Assembly: GCF_000204055.1 (NCBI RefSeq)
Contig: NW_006768833.1
Span: forward strand, 31,478 to 95,477
DNA from: Melampsora larici-populina 98AG31
Taxonomy: Eukaryota; Basidiomycota; Pucciniomycetes; Pucciniales; Melampsoraceae
Length of the DNA stretch: 64,000 bases
Direction: 5' to 3'
Below, one piece after another: positions 12,847 through 25,800 of this stretch (the first letter of the stretch is position 1; the number at the start of each line of letters is the position of its first letter). The position numbers were made by a program, and so were the translations under genes. The notes beneath the pieces were generated by a model. The model had not been told where the DNA came from. It did no database searches and saw nothing but the letters and a program-made list of their open reading frames with translations.

Positions 12847-14728
12847 ATGACAACCATTCCCGAACAATTCACTGGCTAGTCAGTCACATTCTTCATGTCT
12901 ATTGATATCAAGTTTTCTTTTGTACTTTATCTCTTATATTTATGAGAGATTTCGTTGCTCATGTTTTAATATTTATTTTCACTTTGACTATCTTCATAGT
13001 GCTGCTATGGATGAAAGCGCAGGCAAGAAGCTTGATTTAGAAATCTACAAGTACACACCTCAAAAATGGCACGAAGGCTTGATTGACATCAAGATCACTC
13101 ATTCTTCAATCTGTGGTAGTTGTATCCATACACTTACGTGAGCTTTGGGTCTTCTTGATTTTGCTTCAGAGTTGATTTTGATTTGATTTGTGTTCTCAGT
13201 AATGGTTGGCCTAGTCCTACCCAATATCCAGCTATCTGTGGTCATGAGATTGTTGGAGAAGTCGTTCGGGCTGGACAGACTAGTGGTCATAAGCTTGGAT
13301 CTCGTGTTGGAGTAGGTGCTCAATCTGGATCATGGTAAGTGTTGTGGGTTTTACTTCTTTGAAATTATGTATCTTATAATTTATTTGACTAATATTCATC
13401 TGCTACAGCGGATCCTGTGAATGGTGTGAAGACGATCAAGAGCCATTTTGTGAAACAGGAATGATAGGAACTTATCAAGGGAAATGGGAGGATGGATCTC
13501 TTGCCCAGGTCTGTTTTCCATTCCGCGCTAATCTTTTCCAGCTCAACATCTCGAATTTGGGAATTCAGCCGAAGAGACTTTAGTTGAATTGATCCTTCTT
13601 GTCTATAATTTTCGTTTTGAACAGGGAGGATATGCCGATTATATTCGGGTCCAAGGTCCGTCTACTTTTCACATCTTCTCTTTAATCGTATACCATGGTC
13701 TTCTCATTCTAAGGACGTGTTTGCAATCTTTAGGTAAATTTGCGATTGAGATCCCTGAGGAACTTTCATCCGAGACTGCTGCTCCTATGATGTGTGCCGG
13801 TAAGAGAATTCCCATTCTTGTTCATACAGAGTTTGCCAGTTTGGTTGCCAACGAGAAAGTATGCTACACATCTGGATGCACACAGGCATTACCACCTATA
13901 ATCCAGTGAAGATGGGCGGCGCTGGGCCTGGTAAAAAGGTCGCTATAGTAGGTATCGGAGGTTTAGGACATTTAGGTTTACAAGTATGTTACTCACTCGA
14001 ATAACATTCCAATCTAAACATGATCTCACAACTTAACCTCAATATGAATTTCCTTGAATGTTAATAGTGGGCCAAAGCTCTAGGAGCCGATACATATGCC
14101 ATAAGTCATTCAGACTCAAAATTAGGAGATGCGGAAAAACTAGGAGTTAAAAAAGAAAATTTCATTATTGCAAAAGATCAAGAAGAAACTGCGAAGAAAT
14201 GGAAAGATAAATTTGATTTAATTGTTTGTACTAGTTTTCAAAAAGATTTACCGATTGAAACACTTTATTTTAAATTATTAAGACCTCAAGGTAGATTAAC
14301 TATTGTTGGTTTACCAGAAGAAAAGTAAGAAGCTATTCAATACCTATGAGTGTTTAGACAAAACTTTGAATTTAATCTTTCATTTTTTTGTCATTAGGAT
14401 TCCGGCTTTCTTTGGTCAAGCTTTGGTTAATAAAGCAATCAGTTTTGGTGGAAGTATTATTGGACCACCTGTTTTGATTAAAGAGATGCTTGATGTGGCC
14501 GTCAAACATAATGTTAGATCTTGGACTTCTTCTCATCCGATGAAAGAAGTTTCACAAAAAGTTAAAGATATGGATCAAGGAAAAGGTACGTCTTTCTTGA
14601 TCTCTTCAACTCGTGTCTTTTATTCTGATTCATTAATATTCAATCTTCCTTTTTACTTTTTGATTTTTCTATTTGATGGTTCAACTTCAAATGAAATAGC
14701 CCGCTACAGATTCGTCATGACTAACTGA
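12847..14728 (+). CDS. Zinc-dependent NADP(H) alcohol dehydrogenase, tandem copy 1 (CAD/ADH6-like)
   Basis: Medium-chain zinc alcohol dehydrogenase of the cinnamyl-alcohol-dehydrogenase group, expected to reduce aldehydes with NADPH in the cytosol. Ten exons: 12847-12878, 13000-13137, 13200-13334, 13409-13508, 13625-13655, 13734-13799, 13886-13983, 14068-14324, 14398-14585, 14700-14728; total 358 codons (357 aa). Catalytic-zinc region SICGSCIHTL and CGHEIVGEVV; structural-zinc cysteines in SGSCGSCEWC with the fourth in EPFC; Rossmann motif VGIGGLGHLGLQWAKALG. The first exon ends at GGCTA directly before GTCAGT, so without splicing the frame would stop at once. A second copy 3,155 bp downstream has identical exon lengths. 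Substrate and cofactor preference cannot be read from the sequence. Confidence 0.93.
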
Positions 14729-16001
14729 TTCTGTATTCCTTATACTGCAACTCACTTGTTTATAAATATTTTCAAGCTATTTATCACTTCCTAACTCTTT
14801 CTCTCTACTCTCTTACCTCGAGATTGTAAATCAATAGCAGCCATTTTTTGTAAGTGAGAAACTAGTGTTATATATGCTACGATATTTCTCACTTTTGTAA
14901 AGTATGGGCGCATTCTTTTGTACAGTAAATCAAGCCTGATTATTGAACTCGAGCTTCCAGATCACCAATCAGGAGTCAAAGATGCGTGTTTAGAGATGAT
15001 TTAGGTATTCGAGAGTATTTCGCGTTTTGACAGAACCCCTTACTTCGAAACTGTGTACCTGTCTCTTTTGCTTCCAACAAGCCCTTCCCTTCAAGTCTCT
15101 TCTTTGAATGTCTTTCTAGCGGGGCGCGCTCATGGGCTTACTCCAGGCTGATGTGTTTACACCTCACCGCGCTCACAATCAGCTGTATCTTTAGCGATCA
15201 TAGCTATCCTTAGCTATCTGTCCTTTTCATTCATGAATTTTTTTTTAATTTCTTGCTATCAAACCTTGATACGTAACAAAAGTGTTTCAACCAAAGCTCA
15301 TTCAATCACAGCTAAATTCTTTCAATCAACCCTTGTATTTAAAACTTTGGTGCAATGTCCAGTTTGATCTGATTCTCATCACAGCAAACCAAGATGAAAA
15401 GTGAATCGAGTGATGACGAAGAAAGTGATGAGACTTTGGTCTCTAAAGATGATGAGTGTTTGTAAGACTACATGTGATTGGGTTTCGAAAGTCCCTGTGA
15501 ATCTGATTGGATTGAATTGGTGGAGAATTGAGGATCAGATCACCAATTTGAATTCTGCTTTCTTACGTAGACAATCATCGACTGATCAACTGTCATCCAT
15601 TTATCAAGAGTCTTGGAATACAGTCTTCGAAGGAATGGATTGATAAAAGACAGCTTCAATCATCAGATCATTATGATCATGACGTCTTAATAATACCATG
15701 ATCATTTCAACACTCATTTCATTTGGCTTTCTAATCATTACGATTTGATTATGACGAAACTTGAATCGGTTCTCATTTGAAGACCAAATTCAATGGTGAT
15801 CATCTTGGTAAACTGTTCATCAACCCATCATATTGCATATATACTTAAATCATCAATCAACCCTTTTCTTTCTTTCTCTCTTTACCTGATTCATTAATTT
15901 AAATCAAAAACTCACCATCATCATCTTCATTCTCATCCAAAATCCTGTTGAACTCTTCTTAACTCCTCAGTCGTCCATTTTCTTTCAAACCATATCACAA
16001 A
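14729..16001. other. Intergenic region between the ADH copies
   Basis: About 1.3 kb. It holds the copy-2 promoter: a TATATA stretch near 15835 and a CT-rich leader up to 16001. Two small frames are present, an acidic 23-codon frame starting at 15394 and an 80-codon frame at 15401-15643 overlapping it. Neither resembles a known protein, though they could be a short transcribed peptide gene. Nothing else is recognisable. Confidence 0.45.
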
Positions 16002-17847
16002 ATGTCATCCAGTCCAGAAAAATTTACCGGCTAGTCAGTCTCCTCTACTCCTGTCTCTTTCAATTCATATCAATATATCTCTTGAATGTGACATCTTGAC
16101 TCGCGTTTTATATTGATGTCATCTTTACCACAGTGCTGCCATGGATGAAAGCGCAGGGAAGAAGCTTGATTTAGAAGTCTACAAGTACACCCCTCAAAAA
16201 TGGCACGAAGGCTTGGTTGATATCAAAATCAGTCATTGTTCAATTTGTGGTAGTTGCATCCATACACTTACGTGAGCACTTTGATCTGCATAGTTTTGTT
16301 TCGAGTCTGATTCTGATTCGAGTTGTGTTCTCAGTAATGGTTGGCCTAGCCCCACTAAATATCCAGCTATCTGCGGTCATGAGATTGTCGGAGAAGTCGT
16401 TCGTGCTGGGAAGGACAGTGGTCATAAGGTTGGATCTCGTGTTGGAGTAGGCGCCCAATCTGGATCATGGTAAGTGCGATTGTTTTTACTTTTGTTTTGT
16501 TTAGCCTAGTGATTTAACTAAGATGAACCTGTTACAGTGGTTCCTGCGAATGGTGTAAATCCGATCAAGAACCGTTTTGTGAAAAAGGAATGATCGGAAC
16601 TTACCAAGGAGAATGGGAAGATGGCTCTCTTGCCCAGGTCAGTTTTCGGATTCCACTGAATTCATCAACACGCATGTGATTCTGAATCATGAGACGAGGT
16701 TCCAGTTGGATTGATCACCATTTGTCTCTGATCTTTACCTTGAGCAGGGAGGTTATGCCGATTATATTCGTGTAAAAGGTTCGTCTTCTTGACTTATCTC
16801 CCCTTGATCCATCTACTAGTCTTCTGATCCCAGCACATATTTAACTTAGGAAAATTTGCCGTTGAGATTCCCAAGGAACTTTCTTCCGAGACTGCTGCCC
16901 CTATGATGTGTGCCGGTAAGCAAATCACCTTTGCTGCTCGTCCGTATTTGACCTGTCTTGTCTGATATATGCTGTATATCGGTACCCAGGAGTTACCACC
17001 TATAATCCAGTCAAGATGGGCGGAGCAGGACCTGGGAAAAAGGTCGCTATCGTTGGTATCGGTGGTTTAGGTCATTTGGGGTTACAAGTCAGTTAATTTC
17101 TCGAATAAATTGTACTGTAAATATCTTTACTGATACGATTCATCGTAAAATGGATTTGTTTGAATCTCACAGTGGGCAAAAGCTCTTGGGGCCGAAACGT
17201 TTGCAATAAGTCATTCTGATTCTAAATTGGCAGATGCCGAAAAGTTGGGAGTCAAAAAAGAAAACTTTATCATAGCCAAAAATCAAGAAGAGACTGCGAA
17301 GAAATGGGAAAATAAGTTTGATTTGATTGTTTGTACAAGTTTTCAAAAAGATTTACCGATTGAAAATCTTTACTTTAAATTATTAAGACCTAAAGGAAGA
17401 TTAACCATTGTTGGTTTACCAGAAGAAAAGTAAGCCTTGCTGTTTCATACCTCGACGATCCTTTATATAAAGTTAATTGATTTATGCCTTTTGCTTCTTA
17501 TAATCATCAGGATCCCCGCGTTCTTTGGGCAAGCTTTGATTGGAAAAGGGATCAGTTTTGGTGGAAGTATCATTGGACCACCAGAGTTGATCAAGGAGAT
17601 GCTTGATGTGGCCGTCAAACACAATGTTAGATCTTGGACTTCTTCTCATCCGATGAAAGAAGTCTCACAAAAAGTCAAAGATATGGATCAAGGAAAAGGT
17701 ACGTCTTTCTTGATCTCTTCAACTCGTGTCTTTAGTTTGACTTATTAATTCATAATCCTGCTTTTTTGATTTTCTCTTGTTTTCCTTCTTGTTTGCGATT
17801 TGCTTGTTGAAACGGCAGCCCGCTACAGATTTGTCATGACCAACTGA
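16002..17847 (+). CDS. Zinc-dependent NADP(H) alcohol dehydrogenase, tandem copy 2 (CAD/ADH6-like)
   Basis: Paralogue of the gene 3.2 kb upstream with the same predicted reaction. Ten exons: 16002-16033, 16134-16271, 16335-16469, 16538-16637, 16748-16778, 16850-16915, 16990-17087, 17173-17429, 17511-17698, 17819-17847. Every exon length equals that of copy 1, again giving 357 aa. It retains SICGSCIHTL, CGHEIVGEVV, SCEWC and GIGGLGHLGLQWAKALG. The proteins differ at scattered positions (for example EKFTG against EQFTG, RAGKDSG against RAGQTSG). Introns differ much more than exons, so the duplication is not very recent and the coding sequences are under constraint. Both copies appear intact. 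Confidence 0.93.
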
Positions 17848-18904
17848 TTCCGCCTTGACTGTGAAAAGTGAGTTGTATATATGCAAACCTTGTTCAAAAT
17901 CGTGTTGAAGGCATTTTTTACGCCCTATATGTCATCTTTGTATCTATTCTATGACCAAGAAGCTTTATTATTTTATCAAAATCAGACAGCATGTTTACCT
18001 TAGAAACAAAAAAACAAAACCAAGTGGTTATCGAGTTATATTTAGAAATTAAGATTGTAAATAATAAGAAAAAGAAAAATCACCAAAATGTTTTGTTTGG
18101 ATGTACTGCAGCTAATGTTTTCGTCGTCATAATCTAGACATATAATACGCTGATCGAAAAAAGCACAGGAGGATGCGCACAATATTTGATCGTGCGTGTT
18201 AGCTTGTAGCTGCCAGCTCTACTTGGAGGTTTCAGATTTCGGGAATGTGTAGCGAGACTACTGATTTCTTACTTATTGTCAGTCCAATTGATCGTGCGAG
18301 CTGTTTTTTTTACTTGAAATGGCTTCGGAGGCTTGTTGGTATTTTGGGGCCAGACTCCAGAATTGTCTTGTCAAGTTGTTGGTGTAGAATTGGATGGCTG
18401 GCCGTTGACCGATTTGACACAGTCCTAGGGGATGCGATTCTAAAGCAAGCCCATTAATGGACCCGTGTGTGATTGTGGTGCGTTCCTCTCTTCCCTAGAA
18501 GACGCGCCTACTCGGAGCCAGCCAGAACGTTTGAAAGTTGACGTTCTTTAGGTAGCTCCGAGCTTCCGAGCTGGCCCAGTGATCCCAGCAAAAGCTCTCT
18601 CACCGGAGCCAGTTGGAAAGATAAGCAAAAGAAGGCAAATTGGAATGTCAGTTTGCAGCAGAGATGGCTGTGGTTGCGCCTAGCCTATCGAGATGAGCTT
18701 GCCTTCTATCAATCGACCAAGAAATGGCTCAAATGGCAATCAAGATAGAGAAAGTCGAACTCTATATAAAGATATCTTCTCCTCAGAGTTTGTTCTTCCT
18801 TACTTCTTCTTTAAAGTAGAATCACATCGTACTTAGAGATTCATCCTTACAATCAATCTTCCTCAGCATTTAAACTTTTTAAACTTTTTTTATAAACTCG
18901 AAAA
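17848..18904. other. Intergenic region
   Basis: About 1 kb with ADH copy 2 on the left and the secreted repeat-protein gene on the right. A 70-codon frame at 18245-18457 has no recognisable motif. The only feature I can support is the TATA element near the right end, listed separately. Confidence 0.45.
18765..18770 (+). promoter_or_regulatory. Candidate TATA box of the secreted repeat-protein gene
   Basis: TATAAA within CTCTATATAAAGATATC, 135 bp upstream of the ATG at 18905 and followed by a CT-rich leader. The position is plausible for a fungal core promoter; no transcription start is known. Confidence 0.4.
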
Positions 18905-21174
18905 ATGTTCTTCAAAACTCACTCTATGAAAATAACACTGGTTGTTATCTTGATCTCTCTTATCAGTCTTTTTCCTATTATAAATTCTTTACCTCATTCA
19001 ATTTCTCGTCATCACAAGCAATCTAAACAAAGTAGTGGACATTTATCTTCGATTAAGATCTCAAAGAGTTCTTCTCCTCATCATCATAAACAGGCTGGAT
19101 GGTTTTCGATACCTAGGATGTGACTCAAAGTCATGTGGTTTTCTTTACGTGTGGTTTTTTTTTCGAATCAACTGAGAATCTGATAATTGGAATTGTTGAT
19201 TTTTTTTAGATATCAAAAATCTAAACCGTTGGTTATCAAAGTAAGTATCAAGCATTGTTTTTTTTTTGCCTCAAACCGATGAACCTTGGAATTCAATTGA
19301 ATGATTATGCGCAAGTGTTAAAGTAATGCCAAGAGTTATGGAACTGATGAAGATTGAATTATTTTGATCACTTTAGAAACAAAAAAGCCCTGTTTACGAG
19401 AAGATCATCACTCATACTACTATTCTTAGAGGTTCACAGTCAGTTTGATTTATTCTTTTATTTTCTTTATCAATTCTAATCTCAAAAATAATCTGATTGT
19501 TGACATTTCCTTTTTTTTTCTGGTCATAATAGTTATTCATCAAAACACTCTTCGAAACCTTCACCACCTTCGTTCATCCCGAATCAAAAACCATCTACAA
19601 CAGCATCAACGGCTGCGAAGGTAACTGCTTCGAACGCGCCTGCTCAGGATTCGTCTGCTTCGGATAAGGCTGCTCCAACATCGCCTGCTTCGAAATCGAC
19701 GGCTTCGAAAGCTCCAGCTTCGAAATCCTCTGCTTCGAAATCCTCTGCTTCGAACGCGCCCGCTCCGGATTCGCCTGCTTCGGATGAGGCTGCTGGAACA
19801 TCGCCAGCTTCGAAATCGACGGTTTCCAATGCGCCAGCTTCGAAATCGTCGGCTTCGAATGCGCCCACTCCGGATTCGTCTGCTTCGGATGAGGCTGCTG
19901 GAACATCGCCAGCTTCGAAATCGACGGCTTCCAATGCGCCAGCTTCGAAATCCTCTGCTTCGGAATCGACGGCTTCGAACGCGCCCGCTCCGGATTCGCC
20001 CGCTTCGAAAGAGGCTGCCCGAACATCGCCAGCTTCGAATGCGCCAGCTTCAAAAGCGCCAGCTTCGAAATCCTCTGCTTCGGACTCCTCGACCTCGAAT
20101 GCGCCAGCTTCAACGGCGTCAGCTTCGAAATCGACTGCTTTGACTGCACCTGTTGCAAACTCACCTGCTCCGGAAGCGCCTGCTTCAACAGTACCGGCTT
20201 CAAATGATCCTGATTTGAAAGGGTCTGTTCCGCAAGCGCCTGTTCTGAAAGCGCCTGCTCCAGGAGTACCTGCTTCAACGGTACCTGCATCAAAATCGTC
20301 GGCTCCGACTTCGCCAGCTTTGGAAGCGCCTGTTCCGAAAGCGCTCGCTCCGGAAGTACCTGCTTCGAATGAGCGTGCTCCAACGTCGCCAGCTTTGAAG
20401 GCCTCTGCTCCAACGTCGCCTGCTTCGAAAGCCTCTGCTCCAACGTCGTCAGCTTTGGAAGTGCCCGCTCCGGAAGCACCTGCTTCATCAGTACCGGTTT
20501 CAAACTCGCCTGCTCCCAACTCGCCTACTTTGAAATCGCCTGCTTCGGAGGCACTTGCTCCAAAAGTACCTGCTGCCAAAGCACCGACTGCGAAAGCTGC
20601 CACTCTCGAAGCACCAACTGCGGCAGCTCCTACTCTCGAGGCACCGACTGCGAAAGCTCCCGCTCTCAAAGCACCGATTGCGACAGCTCCCTCTCTTGGA
20701 TCCAAAGCACCGACTGTAAAAGCTATTACACCGAGCGCTTCTACTCTCAAAGAGCCTACTCCGCCTACGACAAAAGTCATTCCCAAGGCGGCTGGTCCTG
20801 TTGCATCGAAGGGAGTCACTAGCCCTTCGGTCCCAAAGGTCACTACCGGTTCTCTTCCTACCGGCCATGTGGCTATCCCAGGTCCAAATCCGGCTCTCAA
20901 GAACGCTCCGTCGACGGCTTCAAAGTCAGCGCTGAAATCCATTCCGAAGTCGGCTCCAAAGGCGGTTTCATCAGCGGCTCCAAAGGCAGTTTCATCGGCG
21001 GCTTCCAAGGCGGTTCCATCGGTGACTTCAACGGCGGCTTCCAAGGCAGTTCCATCGGCGGCGTCAAAGGCGGGTTCAGCAGCGGCTTCAAAGGCGGTCC
21101 CAGCAGCTTCTTCAAAGGCGGTTCCAGCAGCGGCTTCAAAGGCGGTCCCAGCAGCGGCTCCAAAGCCAGTCTGA
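18905..21174 (+). CDS. Secreted Ala/Pro/Ser/Lys-rich repeat protein (mucin- or histone-H1-like composition)
   Basis: Four exons: 18905-19119, 19210-19240, 19377-19438, 19533-21174, giving 650 codons (649 aa). Residues about 8-27 form a hydrophobic signal peptide (ITLVVILISLISLFPII), followed by a His/Ser/Lys-rich segment and then an imperfect repeat of Ala, Pro, Ser, Thr and Lys (units such as APASKSSASK, later KAVPSAASK). The protein is probably extracellular, perhaps cell-wall associated and O-glycosylated; this is inferred from composition only. The frame ends at TGA 21172-21174, but the same repeat style (PKPAPKVAPKPAPK) continues without a break in another frame to 21683, so the annotated C-terminus is probably created by a one-base deletion. 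The repeat also leaves several other frames open on both strands. Confidence 0.75.
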
Positions 21175-21683
21175 AACCCGTTCCAAAGTCGACTCCGAAG
21201 GCGGTCCCATCGGTGGCTTCAAAGCCTGTTCAAAAGCCAGCTTTGAAGCCAGCTTTGAAGCCAGTTCCCAAGGCGGTTTCAAAGCCAGCTCCGAAGGCAG
21301 GTCAAAAGCCAGCGACGGTTCCGAAGCCAGCTCCCTCGACGGCACCCAAGCCAGCTCCGACGCCAGCTCCAAAGGTGGTCCCAAAGCCAATCGTGAAGCC
21401 GACTCCAAAGATGGTCCCAAAGCCCGCGCCAAAGCCAGCTCCCAAGGTGGCCCCGAAACCAGTGACGAAGCCGGCTCCAAAGGTGGCGCCAAAGCCAGCT
21501 CCCAAGGTGGCCTCGAAACCAGTCACGAAGCCGGCTCCAAAGGTGGCGCCAAAGCCAGCTCCCAAGGTGGCTGCGAAGCCGGCTCCGAAGGTGGCTCCGA
21601 AGCCAGCGCCGAAACCAGTTCCAACAAAAGCTCCGAAACCAGCTCCCAAGAAAGTTTCAAAGCCAGTCCCCAAGAAACCTTGA
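19600..21683. repeat. Degenerate GC-rich short tandem repeat inside the secreted protein gene
   Basis: Roughly 2 kb of imperfect 15-18 bp units, such as GCTTCGAAATC/GACGGCTTC in the first part and CCAAAGCCAGCTCCCAAGGTG in the last. It is clearly richer in G and C than the flanks. It keeps long frames open on both strands (19644-21044 and 19595-20503 on minus), which are composition artefacts. Such arrays expand and contract by slippage. Confidence 0.8.
21171..21683 (+). pseudogene. Frame-shifted continuation of the repeat protein (Lys-Pro-Ala repeats)
   Basis: An open frame one base out of register with the preceding repeat exon, reading Lys-Pro-Ala repeats (KPALKPVPK, PKPAPKVAPKPAPK) and ending in KPVPKKP then a stop. 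It has no start, promoter or intron of its own. The natural reading is that it was the C-terminal 170 or so residues of the secreted repeat protein before a one-base loss near 21165-21172. A sequencing or assembly error in the repeat would look the same. Confidence 0.55.
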
Positions 21684-22803
21684 TTGACGGCTCTCAATGT
21701 CGCTCACCGGATTCAAATCACGTCACCGATACCAATTTTACTCGCTTATATCATCATCAATCATCAATTGTATGATTCTAGTTGGTAAAAACGGTGGCTT
21801 GACGGTTCTGAGCACATGGGATGGAGATTATCGTGAACGGTTTTTGGATCAATTGGCAAATGGGCTTTCGCTGAGGATTGGCTGACTGGTGGACACTTTG
21901 GAATGGCCGAGGGAGTAGCTGAAGAGCAAGGTGACTTCTCTCGCTCAAGGAAGACACTTTTGGCGATGCTTTATCGGGAACGGTTCAGAAGGACTTTGGG
22001 GTTTGCTGAGGACGGCTTAGGTGGTCAACGCTTTGGATAGCAGGAATGAACCCGGCGTAATTGGAGGCAACGGAGTTAAGGAGATGCTCGGTGAGATGGT
22101 TTTTTGAGAAGGATTCAAAAGGACATGAGGTGGTATGAAAACAAAGGCTTGAAGGAAATGTTACGATGGATAATTTAGACTTCTAAGATTGTATTGCTTG
22201 TGATGAAGTTTGTATTTTTTGTTTCTTTTGTTGAATCACATTTTATGTAGCATGTTTTTTTTGTTCTTATTTGTATAATTTGTGGTGATTTGGATTGACT
22301 TTGTAAGTCAATAATAGCTATTGATTGGCTTTGATTTGTTGCATTTTGATTTTTACATTATGTCTCGAGTCTGGACTCTGTTTACTGCATTGGGTTTTCT
22401 TCCGATTATTAGATCTTGTTACAACGTATGACTATGATTTCCAATTTGATTATGATTTGATATTCATCTCTGATTTTCTTTCAAAGATAACCAGATCTTT
22501 ATCGGAATAGACTCGACAGCTTCGAATTAAGTGATAAGGAAGAGTTATGAGTGAACAATTCCACGACAAAACTGTTATTTTGATGGAAATGATATACATA
22601 ATTGACATGATCTTTATCAGCAATGTGAGGAATATGAAGACTTTGAAGAACGATCGAGGAGTTTCTGTTATCCGACCCGGGTACTACTACCATGACAGTT
22701 ACTATCACATGTGTTCTATATATTGCGAATTAGTGTTACGGTTTACCGCGATATCCAGATTCCAGACTGATGATATCACTTCAAGGATAAACTCATCACG
22801 ACC
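21684..22803. other. Intergenic region before CLASP
   Basis: About 1.1 kb, AT-rich towards the right. Open frames are short and lack motifs. It contains the CLASP promoter; no TATA element or repeat stands out. Confidence 0.45.
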
Positions 22804-25800
22804 ATGTCTTTCGTACAAGTCGAAGCTCTGGCGGCTGCTTTGGCTGGATCAGGTGGGCATCTTCGTATTGTTCTTCATTCTAATGTAATCTTTTGGTATA
22901 TTGTCTTACATTTGGTTTGGATTTGATTTGCAACGAGGTTGATAGATAACGAAAAGAAAACATCTAGTTTGACAGGATTAAAAGATGAACTTGAATCTAT
23001 CGATGTGGTTAGCATGAGTTGAAAATAAAGAAAGATTGATATCAGATTGAAGACTAAAACGATGACTTTGATTGCTTGTTCAGTTACCAGAATATACATC
23101 TCTTCTACCACTTCTCAAAACTGCCATGGATTCATCCAACGGACACGTTTCATTCGGAGCTTTATCTTGTATTCTACCAATGGTCAACAATCTGGCTACT
23201 CATCATCATCAATCTTTGTTAAAACAGATTGTAGCTACCTTATATTCACCCACATCGGGAAACGGCGTGATGACATTGTTGGGTGACTCAAAACAACGGG
23301 TTCGTGAAACAGCTCGAGCTGCTCTCTCTGCTGCATCTATGGCGGTTTGTGAAGCTCAACTTCAGTCGCATCAACCGCCTGGTTCTAACGAGGTACTTCA
23401 AGACTTGGAACGAATGGTGAAGGAACATGGTTTTGCGAATAAGACTGCCAGGGCAAGAGTTCAGGTGTGTGACACTGATGCGGTGATTTTGAGAATGATC
23501 AGGGATACCAGTTAGCTGAATCAGTCACCTTTCTTCTCGATCAAGATTTTACATTATGTTCGTGAATTACGATCTAGGTACCCTACTGTTTTCCAGTTAA
23601 AAGCCTATCTTCCATCGATGATCTCACTTCTAGAAGACTCGGATGCATCTGTTCGCTCCAGTGCCTCGGAAACCATCATCACCGTATTCCAAGATCCCTC
23701 AATCCCACCTTCAGCTCGTGCCGATCTGAAGAATGAATTAGCCAAACAAGGCATCCGCAAATCTACAGTCGACACAATCTTACCCAAAATCTTCGAGTCG
23801 CAAAATTTGACGACGACTGAAAATACAATCTCGAGAGCAGGATCTCTTAGTCCTCCTCGGGCTTCTTCTAGTGGAATCAAGACTGCAGACGAAAGGGCTT
23901 CAATCGCCACAATGACATCATCTACTTTACCACCTTTAGGCGTTCCAACGAGCTCTGTAACAGATGTTGGACAATCTAGTGGTACAATTCAAGCAGTTTA
24001 CATCGCCTCCTCTCGCGAAATGGAATCAGAGTTTACAAAGATGTTACCTCCATGGGAAGGTAAAGAAACAGAACACAATTGGCAAATTCGAGAAGCTAAT
24101 GTGAACCGACTACGAGGGATGATCAAATCGAATGCACATCTTCAATACACTCTAGACTTTGTTTCCGGTTTAAAATCAATTTCAGATGGTTTATTGAAAT
24201 CATTAGCCAGTCTACGTACCACTTCAGCTGTGGGTGCTTGTACTTTTTTACAAGAAGCCTCAACTTTAGGAAGCCACTTTGATTCACTTTTAGATCTTTT
24301 TCTTCCACCACTCTTACGGATGGCAGCTCAAACGAAAAAGCTTGTGTTTTCAGCTTCTCAAAATGCAGCCACCTCTCTTATTCAATCTACTTCATATAAT
24401 ACTCGTACTTTACAATTTCTTTTTACAAGTGTGAATGAAAAGACAGTACAAGCACGTACAGCTGGGATCAGTAGACTTCAAGGATTCATTGAAGTTCATG
24501 GTCAAAGTTCAAAAGGTCAAATCGAATCAGGAGGAGGATTAGCTTTGATTGATAAGTCACTTAAGAAAACCTTGGCCGATCCAAGTCCGATCGTACGTCA
24601 AACGGCTAGAGAAGTCTATTGGATTTGTTCAAGTCTTTGGCCAAGTATGACAGAAGCTTTGATGGAAACGCTTGATGGACCTACTCGAAAACAATTAGAA
24701 AAAGCTTCAAATGGATTACTCTCTTCGACTTCTACATCAAAACCATCAAGTGTACCTGCACCACGTGTCTCAGTTCGATCGATGATCAAGTCTACTAGAT
24801 CTGTTCGTACCACCAGTGGACCCATCTCGGTTGGACCGATTGAAAGATCTACAGCTAATAATACTCCACGAAAAAGTGATTCTTTGATCAATACACCACC
24901 ACTCACTCGAACCCAATCACATCTCGCCAAATCACAGGGACATCATCCTAAATCACCTGATTTTTTACATTCCAAATTCACTTCCAGTAACACTCTCACT
25001 GGTATCTCTCAAGTCACACCACCACGTCAAGCACCTCTTAATCGATCTACTCGTATTCCTCATCCTGTACCACCTCCAGTTTCTAGTTCTACATCAGTAT
25101 CACCCCTACGAAAGTCAGTATCAGTGAGATCACATACAAGTCATCAAATGTCAAGCAAACCGATTCAATCCCATAAGATTCGAGCATTAAGTCGACAACC
25201 ATCTTGTTCATCTGATCCAGCACTACCTTCACGTCCGTTTCGAGGTAGGAATAAAGAAGATGAAAACGAACGAGTTGGACATTCAAAGAAACGAGCCAAC
25301 TTGATGCAAATGGAAGAAGGAATAGTAGAAGATGCGATGAAAGCACAAGCTGAACAAGCTGAATCAGCAGCTCATAGGTTATTAGAATTAACGGAAGATG
25401 AATTAATAGAAAGTGAACCTTTGGTACCATTAGGACCAGGAGGAGTGTTGATATCGACATCTAAAGAAAGAAGATCGAATCCAAAGATGAAAACATCTAT
25501 CGGTTTAGTTGGAACTCGAAATGAAGAATTAGTTGGATTGAGAGAGATGAATTTGGCTAAATTGAGTAAAGTGAATAAGTTGGAAGATGTAACGATTTGG
25601 AAACAGATGTTTGAAAACTCACCGGCTCATCTTCATCAGAATCATCAAACTCATCATTTAGTGGCTGATCTAAGGAATCGAATGAGAGATTCTTGGTGGC
25701 ATCGTCAAGCTGAATGTAAGTGATTTTTTTTCTAGGTTGGTTGGTTTAGATTTGAATATATCAAGTATTGATTCTTTTTTTTGGATTTTAGTGACGATGT

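Noticed and set aside
15401..15643. 80-codon frame between the ADH genes
   Set aside because: No motif and it overlaps another short frame; not enough to call a gene.
19595..21044. Large minus-strand ORFs of 466 and 302 codons
   Set aside because: They lie opposite the secreted repeat protein and arise from repeat periodicity; no splice sites, start context or independent domain support them.
24123..25460. Minus-strand ORFs within CLASP
   Set aside because: They are shadows of the long coding exon on the plus strand.
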